40,677 nucleotides of DNA, from contig JBJOGW010000024.1 in assembly GCA_046048055.1 (NCBI GenBank), positions 1-40,677 of the forward strand, written 5' to 3'. Below the pieces are notes generated by a model. The model saw only the letters and a program-made list of their open reading frames with translations. It made no database searches and had not been told where the DNA came from. Source of the DNA: SYAC01 sp046048055 (GTDB lineage Bacteria; Planctomycetota; Phycisphaerae; Phycisphaerales; SM1A02). Position numbers and translations under genes: made by a program. Positions 1 through 8,616 of the stretch are shown here, piece by piece (the stretch's first letter is position 1; each line of letters begins with the position of its first letter).

Positions 1-1313
1 TGCTGCCGACTCGCACTGGCCATCTGCGTCGCCGTGCCCGTGATCTCCAGCGTCACCCCACGAACACGACCCACCAGCTCGTTCAGGCGACCGCTCATGT
101 CGTTCATGCTCGACAGCAGCAGCCCAGCCTCGTCACCTCCGTCCACCGCGTACACACGCGTCAGGTCACCGTCCGCAACGTCACGGGCGGCCTGTCCCGC
201 CATGCGTATGCGGCGCGAGAGCCGAACCACCATGCGGACCAGCAGCACGCTCATGGCGATCAGCCCAAGACCACCCACGATCACCGAAGTGCGCACCTGT
301 CGCCAGATCTCGATCGCCAGGCGCGAGGGCGGCACCTCCACCACCACCTGCCAGTCACCCACCGGGATGCGCGCCATGGCGTGCACGGTGTGCTCGCCGG
401 ACACGGGGTTGCGGACGATGCCTGTCCCCACGGGCTGGTTTCCCGAGAGCACGGGATCCAGCGCGCCTCGCCAGGGTGTGCGCGCCATCGGCTGCATCGC
501 CAGGGCATCCAGTGCATCCGAAAGTTCGCCATGGTCGTGCGGGTCACCCGCCGCCGCGGCGATGAAGCGGCCACCACGAGACAGCAGCATGACGTTGAGT
601 CGCGACGACCGGGCGATCTCCCGAAGTCGATCCCGCTGGCGCTCCAGCGAAAGGTCCAGCCCGGCGATGCCCGCGAATCGGCCACCGATCTCCAGCGTGG
701 CGATGGCGGAGGTCATCGGCACGCCCTCGTAGTCGTAGGGCTCGGTCAGGATCACGCGCTCCGGACGGCCGGTCCGGTGACTCTCGCGTGGCCGCTGGTA
801 GAACTCGTCGGTCTCGAAACCCGAGAGCGGCTTGGAGCGGATGACGCCGCCTCCGTCACGGTCGCGGTACAGATAGGGAACGAAGCGGCCAGCCTCGGTC
901 ATCAGGTGCGCGGCCACGGCACCGGGGTCTCCCTGACGCGCCGCCGCCACGCTCATGGCATCCTGACCGTCGGCGTCGGGCTCGTAGCCAAAGCACAATC
1001 CCTCGTACTCGGGATGATCCTGCAGCACCTCGCGCAGGAACGCCAGGCTCTGGGCACGGCGACCGAACAGGCCATGCTCGGCCGCGTCGGCCATGGTCCG
1101 CACCACGTTCACGGCCTTGCGATTCCATCCATTGACCGTCTCGGCAAGCATGCGAGCCTCGCTCACGGCCAGCTGTTCCGACGCCTGGCGCAGCGCGTGG
1201 ATGCTGCGGATGCCGTTCACCCCCATGACCACCGAGATGAGCGTCAGGCTGGGCAGCACCCCGAACATCAGGATGCGCCAGAGCAGGGAACTGGGCCGGC
1301 CGTGCGGCGACAT
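1..1313 (-). CDS. methyl-accepting chemotaxis-type sensor with Cache domain (3' end cut)
   Basis: Reading leftward from ATG at 1313, the frame is open for 437 codons and leaves the window. Residues about 12-34 form a hydrophobic membrane segment. A long extracytoplasmic sensor domain of Cache (PDC) type follows, with FGYEPD, PYLYRD and ITEPYDYEG-like stretches typical of double-Cache modules. A second membrane segment (about 325-345, VIVGGLGLIAMSVLLVRMVV) leads into a HAMP linker. The last visible residues, ITGTATQMASASRQ, look like the helix that opens the signalling domain of methyl-accepting chemotaxis proteins. I therefore infer a chemoreceptor rather than a kinase or phosphatase, but the deciding domain lies outside the window. 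A TATGCT hexamer 6 nt before the ATG and the lack of a Shine-Dalgarno suggest leaderless expression. Confidence 0.75.
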   Translation of the reverse strand, partial: MSPHGRPSSLLWRILMFGVLPSLTLISVVMGVNGIRSIHALRQASEQLAVSEARMLAETVNGWNRKAVNVVRTMADAAEHGLFGRRAQSLAFLREVLQDHPEYEGLCFGYEPDADGQDAMSVAAARQGDPGAVAAHLMTEAGRFVPYLYRDRDGGGVIRSKPLSGFETDEFYQRPRESHRTGRPERVILTEPYDYEGVPMTSAIATLEIGGRFAGIAGLDLSLERQRDRLREIARSSRLNVMLLSRGGRFIAAAAGDPHDHGELSDALDALAMQPMARTPWRGALDPVLSGNQPVGTGIVRNPVSGEHTVHAMARIPVGDWQVVVEVPPSRLAIEIWRQVRTSVIVGGLGLIAMSVLLVRMVVRLSRRIRMAGQAARDVADGDLTRVYAVDGGDEAGLLLSSMNDMSGRLNELVGRVRGVTLEITGTATQMASASRQ

Positions 1314-1319
1314 CGCGCC

Positions 1320-1325
1320 AGCATA
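1320..1325 (-). promoter_or_regulatory. -10 hexamer TATGCT, leaderless type
   Basis: TATGCT ends 6 nt before the ATG at 1313 of the chemoreceptor gene. No Shine-Dalgarno lies between. This matches the spacing seen at seven other genes in the window. No convincing -35 box is visible. Confidence 0.5.
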
Positions 1326-1356
1326 AGTGGCCATGCCCGAAGGCGGGACGCGACGC

Positions 1357-3756
1357 TCAGGCCACGCCGCGACCGTGGCCGCTGGGGCGGGATCGCTGGA
1401 TCTGATCCAGCTCGCGCTTCAGTCGCTCGGAGCGCTCGCGGGCCTCACCCTCGAGCGCGCGCGCCTGGCGCAGTCGCTCGTCGAGCGCCCGATCCATCTC
1501 CTGTCGGCGGGTCTCGGCGTGGGCCTCGCGTCGGGCCAGGCGATCGCGCTCGGCTTCGGCGGCCTGCCGGCGCTGGCGAAGTTCCTCGGCCCGGGCCTGG
1601 GCGGTCTCGACCACGCGCGCCCGCCGCTCGGCAATCTCGCGGGCCTCCTGCGAGGCCTCCGCGGCGATCGACTCGGCCTGATGGGCCTCCAGTTCCAGTC
1701 GCAGCGCCTGCTCGGCCTGGGACACGGCCACACGCAACTGCTCGCACGCCTCGGCACGCTCCTGCACGCGTCGCGCCTGCTCATGCGCGATGGCGCGGTG
1801 CTGGGCCAGGGCTTGCTCGGCCTCGGCGGCCTGCTGCTCCAGTCGTTCGGCCTCGGCCTCGGCCGTGGCGGCCTGTTCCAGCAGCGCCTGTTCGCGCTGG
1901 CGGGCCGCACGCATGCGATCATGCAGGTCCTGCTCGGTCTGCCGGGCCGCCTGCAGGGCCGTGGCCGCGTCATCGGCCACCTTGCGGGCCTGCTGCACGC
2001 TTGCACGATGCTCGGCCACGCGAGCGTCGGCGGCCACCATGGCCTCGCGGTCGCGGCGCGCGCGACGCTCGACCTCCAGGCTCGCCTGCCGCTCGCGATC
2101 CATCGCGACCAGCGCCTCGTGGCGCGCCGCCCGCTCGGACTCCAGCATGTCGAGCGATCGTTGCAGGTCTGCCCGGGCCACCTGGGCCTCGTCGCCGGCC
2201 CGCTCGGCCATGGCCAGCAGTTCGTCGCATCGCTTCATGGCCTCGGCAGCCGCCAGTCGCTGACGCTCCACGTGGGACTGCAGCACCTGCTCGTGGGCGC
2301 AGGCCGTCTCGGCAGCCTGTCGGGCCTTCTCGGCCGCCTCGCGATCGACATGCAGGGCCTGCAGCGCACGGTCCGCGGCCGCACGCTCCTCATCCGCGCG
2401 GCGAAGGGCCTGCTGGGCCAGAGCCTGCTGCGCTTCGGCGCTGCGCAGGGCCGCCTCGGCGGCCGCACGCGCCGACTCGACGCGCTGCCAGGCCTGCTCC
2501 GCCTGCTCGCGCTCGCGCTCCGAGCGTGCATGGGCCTCGGACACGGCCGCTCGCTCCCGATCGAGTCGATCCATCAGCGTCTGAACCACGCCGCGCTCGA
2601 GCATGGCTCGCTCGTTGGCCTGCTCCGCCGCCGCACGCAGTCGCTCGGCACGCTCCTCGGCCACGCGCGCCGCGCCCTGGGCCCGCTCGGCCCGTTCCAC
2701 GGCGGCGGCGGCGTGCGACTCCGCGTCGGCAAGCCTGGCTTCAGCCTCGGCCAGTCGCTTCTGCTCAGCCACCATCCGTCGCTCGGCCTCGTTCACGGCG
2801 CGAGCCTCGGCTTCGCCGGCCGCCACCAGCCGCTCCACTTCGTGGGCGGCCTCGCTGGCGGCCTGCTGCAGTTCCGCCAGCCGCCCGGCCTGTCGGATGC
2901 ACTCCTGCTCGGCGTGCACCGCCGCGCTCGCCAGCTGCTCGGCCTCGTGCCGGGCCTGCATGGCGCGCTCACGAGCCTGGGCGCTCGCCTGTCGGGCCAT
3001 GTCGGCGTCCGCGCGCCGCGACTCGGACCGGGCCATGCCCTCCTGCAGGGCCTGCAGGGCCTCCAGCGAACCCGCATGCTCCCGTTCGCCTGCGGCCAGT
3101 TCGGACTGCAACCGGCCGATCGCCGTCTCGTAGGCGCGCTGCAGCGCATCCAGCGTGGTCTGCCGCCGGAGGCGCTCCTGCTCACGCTGCTCGCGGCGCT
3201 CGCGCGCCTGCGATTCCAGTCGGGCCAGCGCCTCGGCCCTGGCCGCCGCCTCCGCCGCCGCCTCGCGTTCGCGCTGGCGTTGCGCTTCCACCTGTCGTTC
3301 GGCCTCGGCCACGCGACGTGCCTCGCGTTGACGCTCCCGCTCGGGGCGCTCGCGCAGCAGGCGATCCCGCCAGGCACCGAGTTCCTGCGTGAATCGCTGC
3401 ACGCGGATCGCCTCCGCGCCGCGTGCCGTCATCGACTGCACGCGTTCCTGCAGCAGGCGCTCGAAGGCGGCATCCATCACCTCGCGCCACGCGCGGCGGT
3501 AGAGCTCCAGTTCCATTGCCGGCACGCCGAGGCGCTCGGCCAGCGCCTTCAGACCTCCGACGGCGTCGTTCTGGTGCCTGCGCACGATCTCCGCGAGTTC
3601 GCCAGGCATGTCCACCGGCAGGCGCGCCCGCGAGAGCAACTCGCCCACGGCCAGCACCGCCGCGTGCTCGTGGGCATCCAGGGCGCGTCCACCCACCATG
3701 CGGCGGGCTTCCCAGGCCTCCAGATGGGCCTCGAAGGTGTTGGACGAACCGGACAT
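1357..3756 (-). CDS. large Ala/Glu/Arg/Gln-rich coiled-coil protein of unknown function
   Basis: A 799-residue protein. The first roughly 130 residues are mixed in composition (EAHLEAWEARRMVGG, RRHQNDAVGGLKALAERLGV) and may form a small folded domain. From there to the C-terminus it is almost unbroken heptad-like helix rich in A, E, R and Q, ending IQRSRPSGHGRGVA. There is no signal peptide or membrane segment, so it is probably cytoplasmic. ATG 3756 is chosen. The frame can be extended to a TTG at 3819, but that would place a hairpin inside the coding sequence, and neither start has a strong ribosome site. It is the last member of the LpoB/YcfL lipoprotein run, 99 nt behind lpoB, so a structural or scaffold role in the envelope is possible but is inference. 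Resemblance to SMC or myosin would only reflect coiled-coil composition. The extreme codon bias opens long shadow frames on the other strand. Confidence 0.75.
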   Translation of the reverse strand: MSGSSNTFEAHLEAWEARRMVGGRALDAHEHAAVLAVGELLSRARLPVDMPGELAEIVRRHQNDAVGGLKALAERLGVPAMELELYRRAWREVMDAAFERLLQERVQSMTARGAEAIRVQRFTQELGAWRDRLLRERPERERQREARRVAEAERQVEAQRQREREAAAEAAARAEALARLESQARERREQREQERLRRQTTLDALQRAYETAIGRLQSELAAGEREHAGSLEALQALQEGMARSESRRADADMARQASAQARERAMQARHEAEQLASAAVHAEQECIRQAGRLAELQQAASEAAHEVERLVAAGEAEARAVNEAERRMVAEQKRLAEAEARLADAESHAAAAVERAERAQGAARVAEERAERLRAAAEQANERAMLERGVVQTLMDRLDRERAAVSEAHARSEREREQAEQAWQRVESARAAAEAALRSAEAQQALAQQALRRADEERAAADRALQALHVDREAAEKARQAAETACAHEQVLQSHVERQRLAAAEAMKRCDELLAMAERAGDEAQVARADLQRSLDMLESERAARHEALVAMDRERQASLEVERRARRDREAMVAADARVAEHRASVQQARKVADDAATALQAARQTEQDLHDRMRAARQREQALLEQAATAEAEAERLEQQAAEAEQALAQHRAIAHEQARRVQERAEACEQLRVAVSQAEQALRLELEAHQAESIAAEASQEAREIAERRARVVETAQARAEELRQRRQAAEAERDRLARREAHAETRRQEMDRALDERLRQARALEGEARERSERLKRELDQIQRSRPSGHGRGVA

Positions 3757-3788
3757 GGCCCCGGGGACATCGGTCCGCCCGTGGCCGA

Positions 3789-3805
3789 GGTTGAACCTTT
3801 CAACC
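3789..3805. repeat. short inverted repeat in the leader of the coiled-coil gene
   Basis: GGTTGAA and TTCAACC are perfect complements separated by 3 nt, about 33 nt upstream of ATG 3756. It may be a small hairpin or operator in the gap between lpoB and the coiled-coil gene. No run of T follows on either strand, so it does not look like a terminator. Confidence 0.3.
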
Positions 3806-3855
3806 GAACCAGATCGCAAGGCCCATCAACGTCCGAGAACCTCTACCCTGGACGC

Positions 3856-4449
3856 TCAGAATCCCACGGCGTTCTTCCGACCCTGCTTGGTGATGGTCTC
3901 CTCGCCCTCCCAGACCGCGCGACCGGATCGCGTGTCCGTCAGGGACATCTGGAAGATGTAGCTCACCTGCTTGGTGCTGCCGGCGCTGGCTCGGTTCTCG
4001 AGGATCTTGGAGGTGAGCGTGTAGTCGGGCAGGTCGGGCATGGCGTTGCTCTGCCCGCTCTCGAAGTCCTTCATGTCCTGCACGCCCTTGGCCATCGGAT
4101 CCTCGGCCGTGCCTCCAAGTCCGATGGTCGTGGTCACCTCGATCTTGCCGGTCTGCAGCAGGGCCACGCGGATCTTCTTGACCAGCTGGTCGGTGTCGAA
4201 GGCCGTGCTGGTGTCATTGATGACCCGGCTGATTCCCATCACGGCAGGCTTTCGCGGGGCGCGCTCCAGCACGCCACTGACCATCATGCCCTGCACCAGG
4301 TTGTCGGCGGCCTGGTTGAAGTCCTGGATGTTCGGCTGGTCCAGGCTCACGACCAGGTCGTTGCCGCGGCTGTCCTTGTAGGTGGCCTGCGGTCCGCAGG
4401 CGGCAATCGCGGCAAGTACGAGCAACGAGACGAGGGCACGAGGCTGCAT
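3856..4449 (-). CDS. lpoB: LpoB-like penicillin-binding protein activator lipoprotein
   Basis: A 197-residue lipoprotein with an N-terminal signal and lipobox IAAC (Cys18), so it should be outer-membrane anchored. The body has the LpoB fold signature: a helix followed by MGISRVINDTSTAFDTDQLVKKIRVALLQTGKIEV, a DYTLTSKILENRAS stretch with KQVSYIFQMSLTD, and the ending SGRAVWEGEETITKQGRK typical of this family. In Enterobacteria LpoB stimulates the bifunctional peptidoglycan synthase PBP1b. Here no class A penicillin-binding protein lies nearby, so the partner is unknown. A GGAG site stands 7-8 nt before ATG 4449. The gene follows a ycfL-like gene by 26 nt; the same ycfL-lpoB order is known in E. 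coli. Confidence 0.85.
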   Translation of the reverse strand: MQPRALVSLLVLAAIAACGPQATYKDSRGNDLVVSLDQPNIQDFNQAADNLVQGMMVSGVLERAPRKPAVMGISRVINDTSTAFDTDQLVKKIRVALLQTGKIEVTTTIGLGGTAEDPMAKGVQDMKDFESGQSNAMPDLPDYTLTSKILENRASAGSTKQVSYIFQMSLTDTRSGRAVWEGEETITKQGRKNAVGF

Positions 4450-4475
4450 GATGTTTCTCCAGGACAAGGATGGAT

Positions 4476-4889
4476 TCACTGGTCGAGCGGATGGTTGGTG
4501 TCGAGCAACTTCAGCTGCCACTGCGTGGCACGCGGGCTGGGCGCCACGCTGGTGAGCAGAATGGTCTCCTTGGGCTTGATCTGGCGGCTCTGCCATGCCT
4601 GACCGGCGCCCTGGATGGCCATGCCGTTGGCATCAAACCACTCGAAGCGGTAGGAGAAGTTCTGCGAGTTCAGCTGGTCGCTGTACACGGCCACCTGCAC
4701 CCGCTTCATGTCGCCGCTGACCGTGTCCTCGCGCACGTCGGTCACGTTGGCCTTGTAGTTCAGCCAGCCGTTGGTGATCACCTGCTGAAAGCCGGGCTGC
4801 CCGGGGCCACCACCCACGCTGGCGGGCACCACGGTGTTGGAGGTGTTGCAGGCGACCAGAAGCAGGCTGCACAGGATCGAGGCGCGCAT
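4476..4889 (-). CDS. ycfL: YcfL-like (DUF1425) lipoprotein
   Basis: A 137-residue lipoprotein with lipobox LVAC (Cys14). The body contains ITNGWLNYKANVTDVREDTVSGDM, FSYRFEWFDANGM and a C-terminal TQWQLKLLD, which match the YcfL/DUF1425 family of small envelope proteins with a beta-sandwich that adjoin lpoB in many Gram-negatives. Its biochemical role is not established. Start ATG 4889 is fixed by AAGGAGA immediately upstream, which overlaps the TGA of the preceding gene (4901-4903), so translation is likely coupled. An in-frame ATG at 4904 would lie upstream of that site and is less likely. Confidence 0.8.
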   Translation of the reverse strand: MRASILCSLLLVACNTSNTVVPASVGGGPGQPGFQQVITNGWLNYKANVTDVREDTVSGDMKRVQVAVYSDQLNSQNFSYRFEWFDANGMAIQGAGQAWQSRQIKPKETILLTSVAPSPRATQWQLKLLDTNHPLDQ

Positions 4890-4900
4890 GGGGTTCTCCT

Positions 4901-6316
4901 TCATCGGGCGGGAACGGGCATCACCTGAATCAGCGGAGGCGTGCCCGCCCGGACGCTCTTGAGATACACGATCGAGACGGGCTCGTCCGGGAGCCGGATT
5001 CCCGGGATTCGTTGGCCGTCCCCCAGCACCACCTCCACTTGACCCGAGGCCGGTCTGGGCATCCGGACCGCCAGCCACTGCTTGGGCAGCGTGAGCCAGC
5101 ATCGCAGGTCGGCGCTGTTCATGGCCACCTGATAGAGGGCACCCCCCAACGCCGCCGCCCAGCCGTAGTCACCCGCAGCCCGCTGGGCGAAGTAGGTCGC
5201 CACCGCCTTCGAGGCACTCGACACGAGCGTGGCGGTGATGACCAGGGGCAGCTGGTCATCGAACTCCTGCTTGACCACGGCGTCCAGGTCGCACAGCAGA
5301 AAGCTGTTCCGCGGCCGCTCGCCGCCCTCCACGCTGAAGCTGGTCACCTGGCCGTCATGGAACTCCAGCAGCGGAAACGCCGCACCCACGTACGGCACCT
5401 GCTGGATGAAGAGCGGAATGTCCAGCCGAAGCTCCTTTCGGCTCGGAGCACGTCCGGTCTCCATGAGCACGTACACCATCGCCGGCGCACGCTCGCCGCG
5501 CGTCACCGCGTCAGCCAGTGCCAGATCCTCGAGCACCGGTGCGTTGGCCGGCTCCCCGAGCATGCCCGCCACGCTACGGAAGCTCTGGCGGGCCTGCTCC
5601 ACGCCCGACGCATCACCGCTGGCCAGCTGCAGGATGCCTCGCAGGTAGGTGGTGAAGGTCACCTCGTAGTTCACGCTTCCGCGCTTGTCCCACACCGGGC
5701 CGTAGGCCTGCTCCATCGAGGCACGGAACCCGCTGTCGGCCATCGTGGCGGCCACGTCGTAGCCATCCTTCTTGCCGGCCTGGGCGAAGGCCTGCTGCTC
5801 CTGGGCGATGCGATCGGCGTTCCGCTCCACCGCATCCTTCTGCCAGAGGGCCGCGCGGTTGAGTTCGACGCGGGCACGCTCGCCCTGGGCCAGTTGCAGG
5901 TGATTCAGCGCCTGGTACGTGCAGAGCAGGATGCGGTCGTACGAGGTTCCTCGGTAGGTTCGCACCGTCTGGTTGGTGAGCACCGCCGCGACCTCCTCGG
6001 TCACCTTGGTCTCGGCCGCCTGGTCCAGATAGGGTCGTACGGCCGCGTCCGCCCACGCCAGACTTCGAATGCTCCCGGGAAGGTCCTCGGCGGCCCGCAA
6101 CACGGTGCCTCCGTCCAGGTGAAACACCACGCCGTTGATCGGTGCGTCCTGATCATGCTCGTCGAGCAGTGGCTGGATCTCCGAAGCCGCGATGGCGAAC
6201 GCACCCTGATCCCACGCGGTCATGACACCGGACATCTTGCGGTCATAGCCACAGCCGGCTGCAGCCAGCATCAGCAGACACGACACGAGTCGCCGGACAA
6301 GTCTCTTGCTGGGCAT
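4901..6316 (-). CDS. COG3014-type outer-membrane lipoprotein
   Basis: A 471-residue lipoprotein whose signal ends in LAAAGC (Cys22). The middle is helical and reads like tetratricopeptide-style repeats (RILLCTYQALNHLQLAQGERARVELNRA, QKDAVERNADRIAQEQQAF), followed by a beta-rich C-terminal part with VYVLMETGRAPSRKELRLDIPLF and the end DEPVSIVYLK. This composition and the neighbours YcfL and LpoB fit the COG3014 family, which in Vibrio-like bacteria forms a conserved trio with those two genes. Function is unknown; a role in positioning or regulating peptidoglycan synthesis is inferred from context only. ATG 6316 follows a GGGGAG site. The gene begins 32 nt after the CsgG-like gene, so the four genes probably form one transcript. 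Confidence 0.75.
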   Translation of the reverse strand: MPSKRLVRRLVSCLLMLAAAGCGYDRKMSGVMTAWDQGAFAIAASEIQPLLDEHDQDAPINGVVFHLDGGTVLRAAEDLPGSIRSLAWADAAVRPYLDQAAETKVTEEVAAVLTNQTVRTYRGTSYDRILLCTYQALNHLQLAQGERARVELNRAALWQKDAVERNADRIAQEQQAFAQAGKKDGYDVAATMADSGFRASMEQAYGPVWDKRGSVNYEVTFTTYLRGILQLASGDASGVEQARQSFRSVAGMLGEPANAPVLEDLALADAVTRGERAPAMVYVLMETGRAPSRKELRLDIPLFIQQVPYVGAAFPLLEFHDGQVTSFSVEGGERPRNSFLLCDLDAVVKQEFDDQLPLVITATLVSSASKAVATYFAQRAAGDYGWAAALGGALYQVAMNSADLRCWLTLPKQWLAVRMPRPASGQVEVVLGDGQRIPGIRLPDEPVSIVYLKSVRAGTPPLIQVMPVPAR

Positions 6317-6348
6317 GGGCGAAGCTCCCCGGAAGCGTCTCGTCACGT

Positions 6349-8496
6349 TCACGGAATCACGGGCGGCACGATGCCGCCCCACAGCGATGGCACCACCAGC
6401 GGCGGCGCCTGGTTGGTGTCCACCTTGTAGTCGACCCTGTACTGGGAATTGCGGAGGAACTCCGCCATGCCGCGGATCAGGTCCACCTGGGCATCGGTGA
6501 GTTGCTGGCCCTCCTTCAGATCCTGCAGGAAGCGGGTGGTCTCGCGCCAGCGGGCGAACGCCTGGTCATCCATCTGCATCGCCACGCGAAGATCGAAGCC
6601 GTCGGTCACGTTGATCGTGCCCTCCCAGGGCCGGAACCCCGGCGCCCGAAGGCGCAGCTTGTGCAGGCCAGGCGTGGTCCGGAAGGTGCCGGGCGTGCTG
6701 CCCACGGTGGCGCCATCCACCTCCACCTGCACGCCCACCGGCGAGACGGAGAGCGGATTGGCCGTGACGGTGAAACGGCCGCTCGCCTTGTCCATCACGA
6801 TGTCCGGCACGCTCACATCCAGCATCGTGCAGGTCACGGTGAACCCCGCACCAGCCAGCGATGCGGGCTCGGGAAGGGGCTTCTGCTCGCAGCGACGGGC
6901 CATCACGCCCGCAAGATCCGTGGCCACCTTGCGCAGCAGCGGATCGATCAGGTCCACCTGCTGCTGAAGGTTCGGCGTGCCCCGCAGCTGCTCGGTCGCC
7001 GAGGCCATGCCCGAGTCGATCACGCTTCCGCTGGCTCGGTCGAGCAGGCGATACGTGGCGTCCAGCGTCTGGCTCAGCACCTGCGTCTTCACGCCGTAAC
7101 CCTCGAAGTTCTTCAGCTGAGGCGCCAGCGCCGTCAGGCTCACCACCAGCGCGTAGTCGGCGTTCATGAGCCGCGTCAGGGCGAGTGCGCTCGCCTGGTC
7201 GCTGAACAGGCGGTCGGCCTCGGCCTGCGGGTCCCCGATGTTGCCAGCGTTGGCGCCCTGGCGAGAGAATTGCCTGACGGCGTTGATCACGTCCTCGCGG
7301 CTGAGCGTGGTGAAGCACAGGTCGCCCACCTGCGCCACCAGGTAGTCCTCCATCACCATCACCTTCTCCGGAGGCACCTCGCCCCGATCCTTCACGAAGA
7401 TGGCCGCCACGCGGCGTTGCGGCGCCGGGGCGGACGGCGTGCCGGCGGGTGAGGCGGGGTTGGGCGACGCGGACGGGATGCCTGCCGGCCGTGACGGCAG
7501 CGTCGGCGGCGCGGGCGCCCCACCCTGCATGCTGCGCACGGCGCCGGGCGCGGTCGCGGGGCACGCCTGCTGCGTCACGCGCACCACGCAACCGGCAGCC
7601 ACGCCCCGGTTGTCACCGCAGAGCTCGCCGACCGCGGTCTTCGGCAGCACGCTCGTGATCCGGATCATGCCGACCGGCACTTCCTCGCTCCCGAGATTCT
7701 CGCCGGTATCCGGATCGATCAGTGCCTCCCCCTGCGCAAACACCTGCCAGATCTGCCCAGCCGCAATGCCCGTGCCATCGCCTCGATTGATCGTGACCTG
7801 CCCGTCACGCACCACCAGCACCTTGGCGGGCAGCAGCACGTCGGTCACGCGCTGTGCCGCCTTCTCCGCCATCAGCCGGGCCATCTCCTGGATCGCCTTC
7901 TCGCTGAGGCTGCCCCCCTGCTGGCCCGTCAGGAATTCGGGATTGCGCACGAAGGCGCTGTTGTCCAGCTGGAGATTGGCGGTCTCGAGCAGGCGACCCG
8001 AGGTGGTGTCGTAGATCTTGGCCACCATGCTCAACCGAACCTGCCGCCGCGTGGCCTTGCGACCGATCTCGGCGAACTCCGCCTCCTGCACGTTGTCCTG
8101 AAAGTCGTCGATGGTGCTGACCACCACGTACTGCGCACCAGCCAGGCGAAAGGCCTTGGCTGCGGCCGGATCGGCGGTGTCCACGTTGCCGCTGCCCCCG
8201 AGATCCTGCTCCTTCAGCACGTCCTTCAGGTCGCTTCGGGCCAGCACATCGAACTTGCGGGTCTGCTGGAAAGCCGAGATCAGCTGCGAGTCCAGCGACT
8301 CGCGCACGCGGCCGAGCTCGCGAGCCTGCCCCCGGGCCTCCAAGGTCTGCGTCAGGGATGGCGTGACCTTGACCTCGCCCACGGCCAGGGCCATCTTTCG
8401 TGCCGCGGCCGGAACGGCCTGCTGGGCCACCGCGGCAGCCGGCAGGATCGTGATCAGGAAGAGAACGAGCAGGCTGCGCAGGCTCGAAGCGGGCAT
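6349..8496 (-). CDS. secreted protein with two CsgG/LpoB-like modules and a PEGA domain
   Basis: A 715-residue protein with a cleavable signal peptide (residues 1-24, ending AAAVA-QQ) and no lipobox. Residues about 30-215 resemble the CsgG/LpoB type module (ALAVGEVKVTPSL, LISAFQQTRKFDVLARSDLKDVLKEQDL, GAQYVVVSTIDDFQDN, ARLMAEKAAQRVTDVLLP). A segment around 220-300 carries a VRDGQVTINRGDGTGI motif of the kind found in FlgT C-terminal-like domains. After a Pro/Ala linker (about 300-345) a second CsgG-like module starts (RRVAAIFVKDR, LMNADYALVVSLTAL). A PEGA-type beta domain follows (VQVEVDGATVGSTPGTFRTTPGLHKLRLRAPGF). ATG 8496 is supported by AAGGAGGG at 8501-8508. It heads the LpoB operon, so an envelope scaffold or activator role is inferred. 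Confidence 0.75.
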   Translation of the reverse strand: MPASSLRSLLVLFLITILPAAAVAQQAVPAAARKMALAVGEVKVTPSLTQTLEARGQARELGRVRESLDSQLISAFQQTRKFDVLARSDLKDVLKEQDLGGSGNVDTADPAAAKAFRLAGAQYVVVSTIDDFQDNVQEAEFAEIGRKATRRQVRLSMVAKIYDTTSGRLLETANLQLDNSAFVRNPEFLTGQQGGSLSEKAIQEMARLMAEKAAQRVTDVLLPAKVLVVRDGQVTINRGDGTGIAAGQIWQVFAQGEALIDPDTGENLGSEEVPVGMIRITSVLPKTAVGELCGDNRGVAAGCVVRVTQQACPATAPGAVRSMQGGAPAPPTLPSRPAGIPSASPNPASPAGTPSAPAPQRRVAAIFVKDRGEVPPEKVMVMEDYLVAQVGDLCFTTLSREDVINAVRQFSRQGANAGNIGDPQAEADRLFSDQASALALTRLMNADYALVVSLTALAPQLKNFEGYGVKTQVLSQTLDATYRLLDRASGSVIDSGMASATEQLRGTPNLQQQVDLIDPLLRKVATDLAGVMARRCEQKPLPEPASLAGAGFTVTCTMLDVSVPDIVMDKASGRFTVTANPLSVSPVGVQVEVDGATVGSTPGTFRTTPGLHKLRLRAPGFRPWEGTINVTDGFDLRVAMQMDDQAFARWRETTRFLQDLKEGQQLTDAQVDLIRGMAEFLRNSQYRVDYKVDTNQAPPLVVPSLWGGIVPPVIP

Positions 8497-8522
8497 GGAA
8501 CCCTCCTTGGGGAGAAAGCGGC

Positions 8523-8528
8523 ATGGTA
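8523..8528 (-). promoter_or_regulatory. probable -10 box TACCAT for the CsgG-lpoB operon
   Basis: TACCAT lies about 27 nt before ATG 8496, leaving room for a short leader that carries the strong AAGGAGGG ribosome site. Unlike the leaderless genes in this window, this operon head has a proper leader. No clear -35 is visible. Confidence 0.4.
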
Positions 8529-8616
8529 CCCCCCGTGTGCGCACGGGTTCGGGTGAATGAACACGATCTGTGCGCCGTCCGCATCGCGCCCGAACGACGA
8601 TCGTCGATACACCGCC

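Noticed and set aside
381..4602. Two very long plus-strand open frames (about 1000 and 1090 codons) opposite the coiled-coil gene
   Set aside because: They are shadows created by the extreme codon bias of the minus-strand coiled coil and have Arg/Pro/Ala or Leu/Gly/His-rich translations with no domain.
8595..8606. 12-bp palindrome CGACGATCGTCG as an operator
   Set aside because: A single short palindrome in GC-rich DNA, between two candidate starts of one gene; no second copy was noticed.
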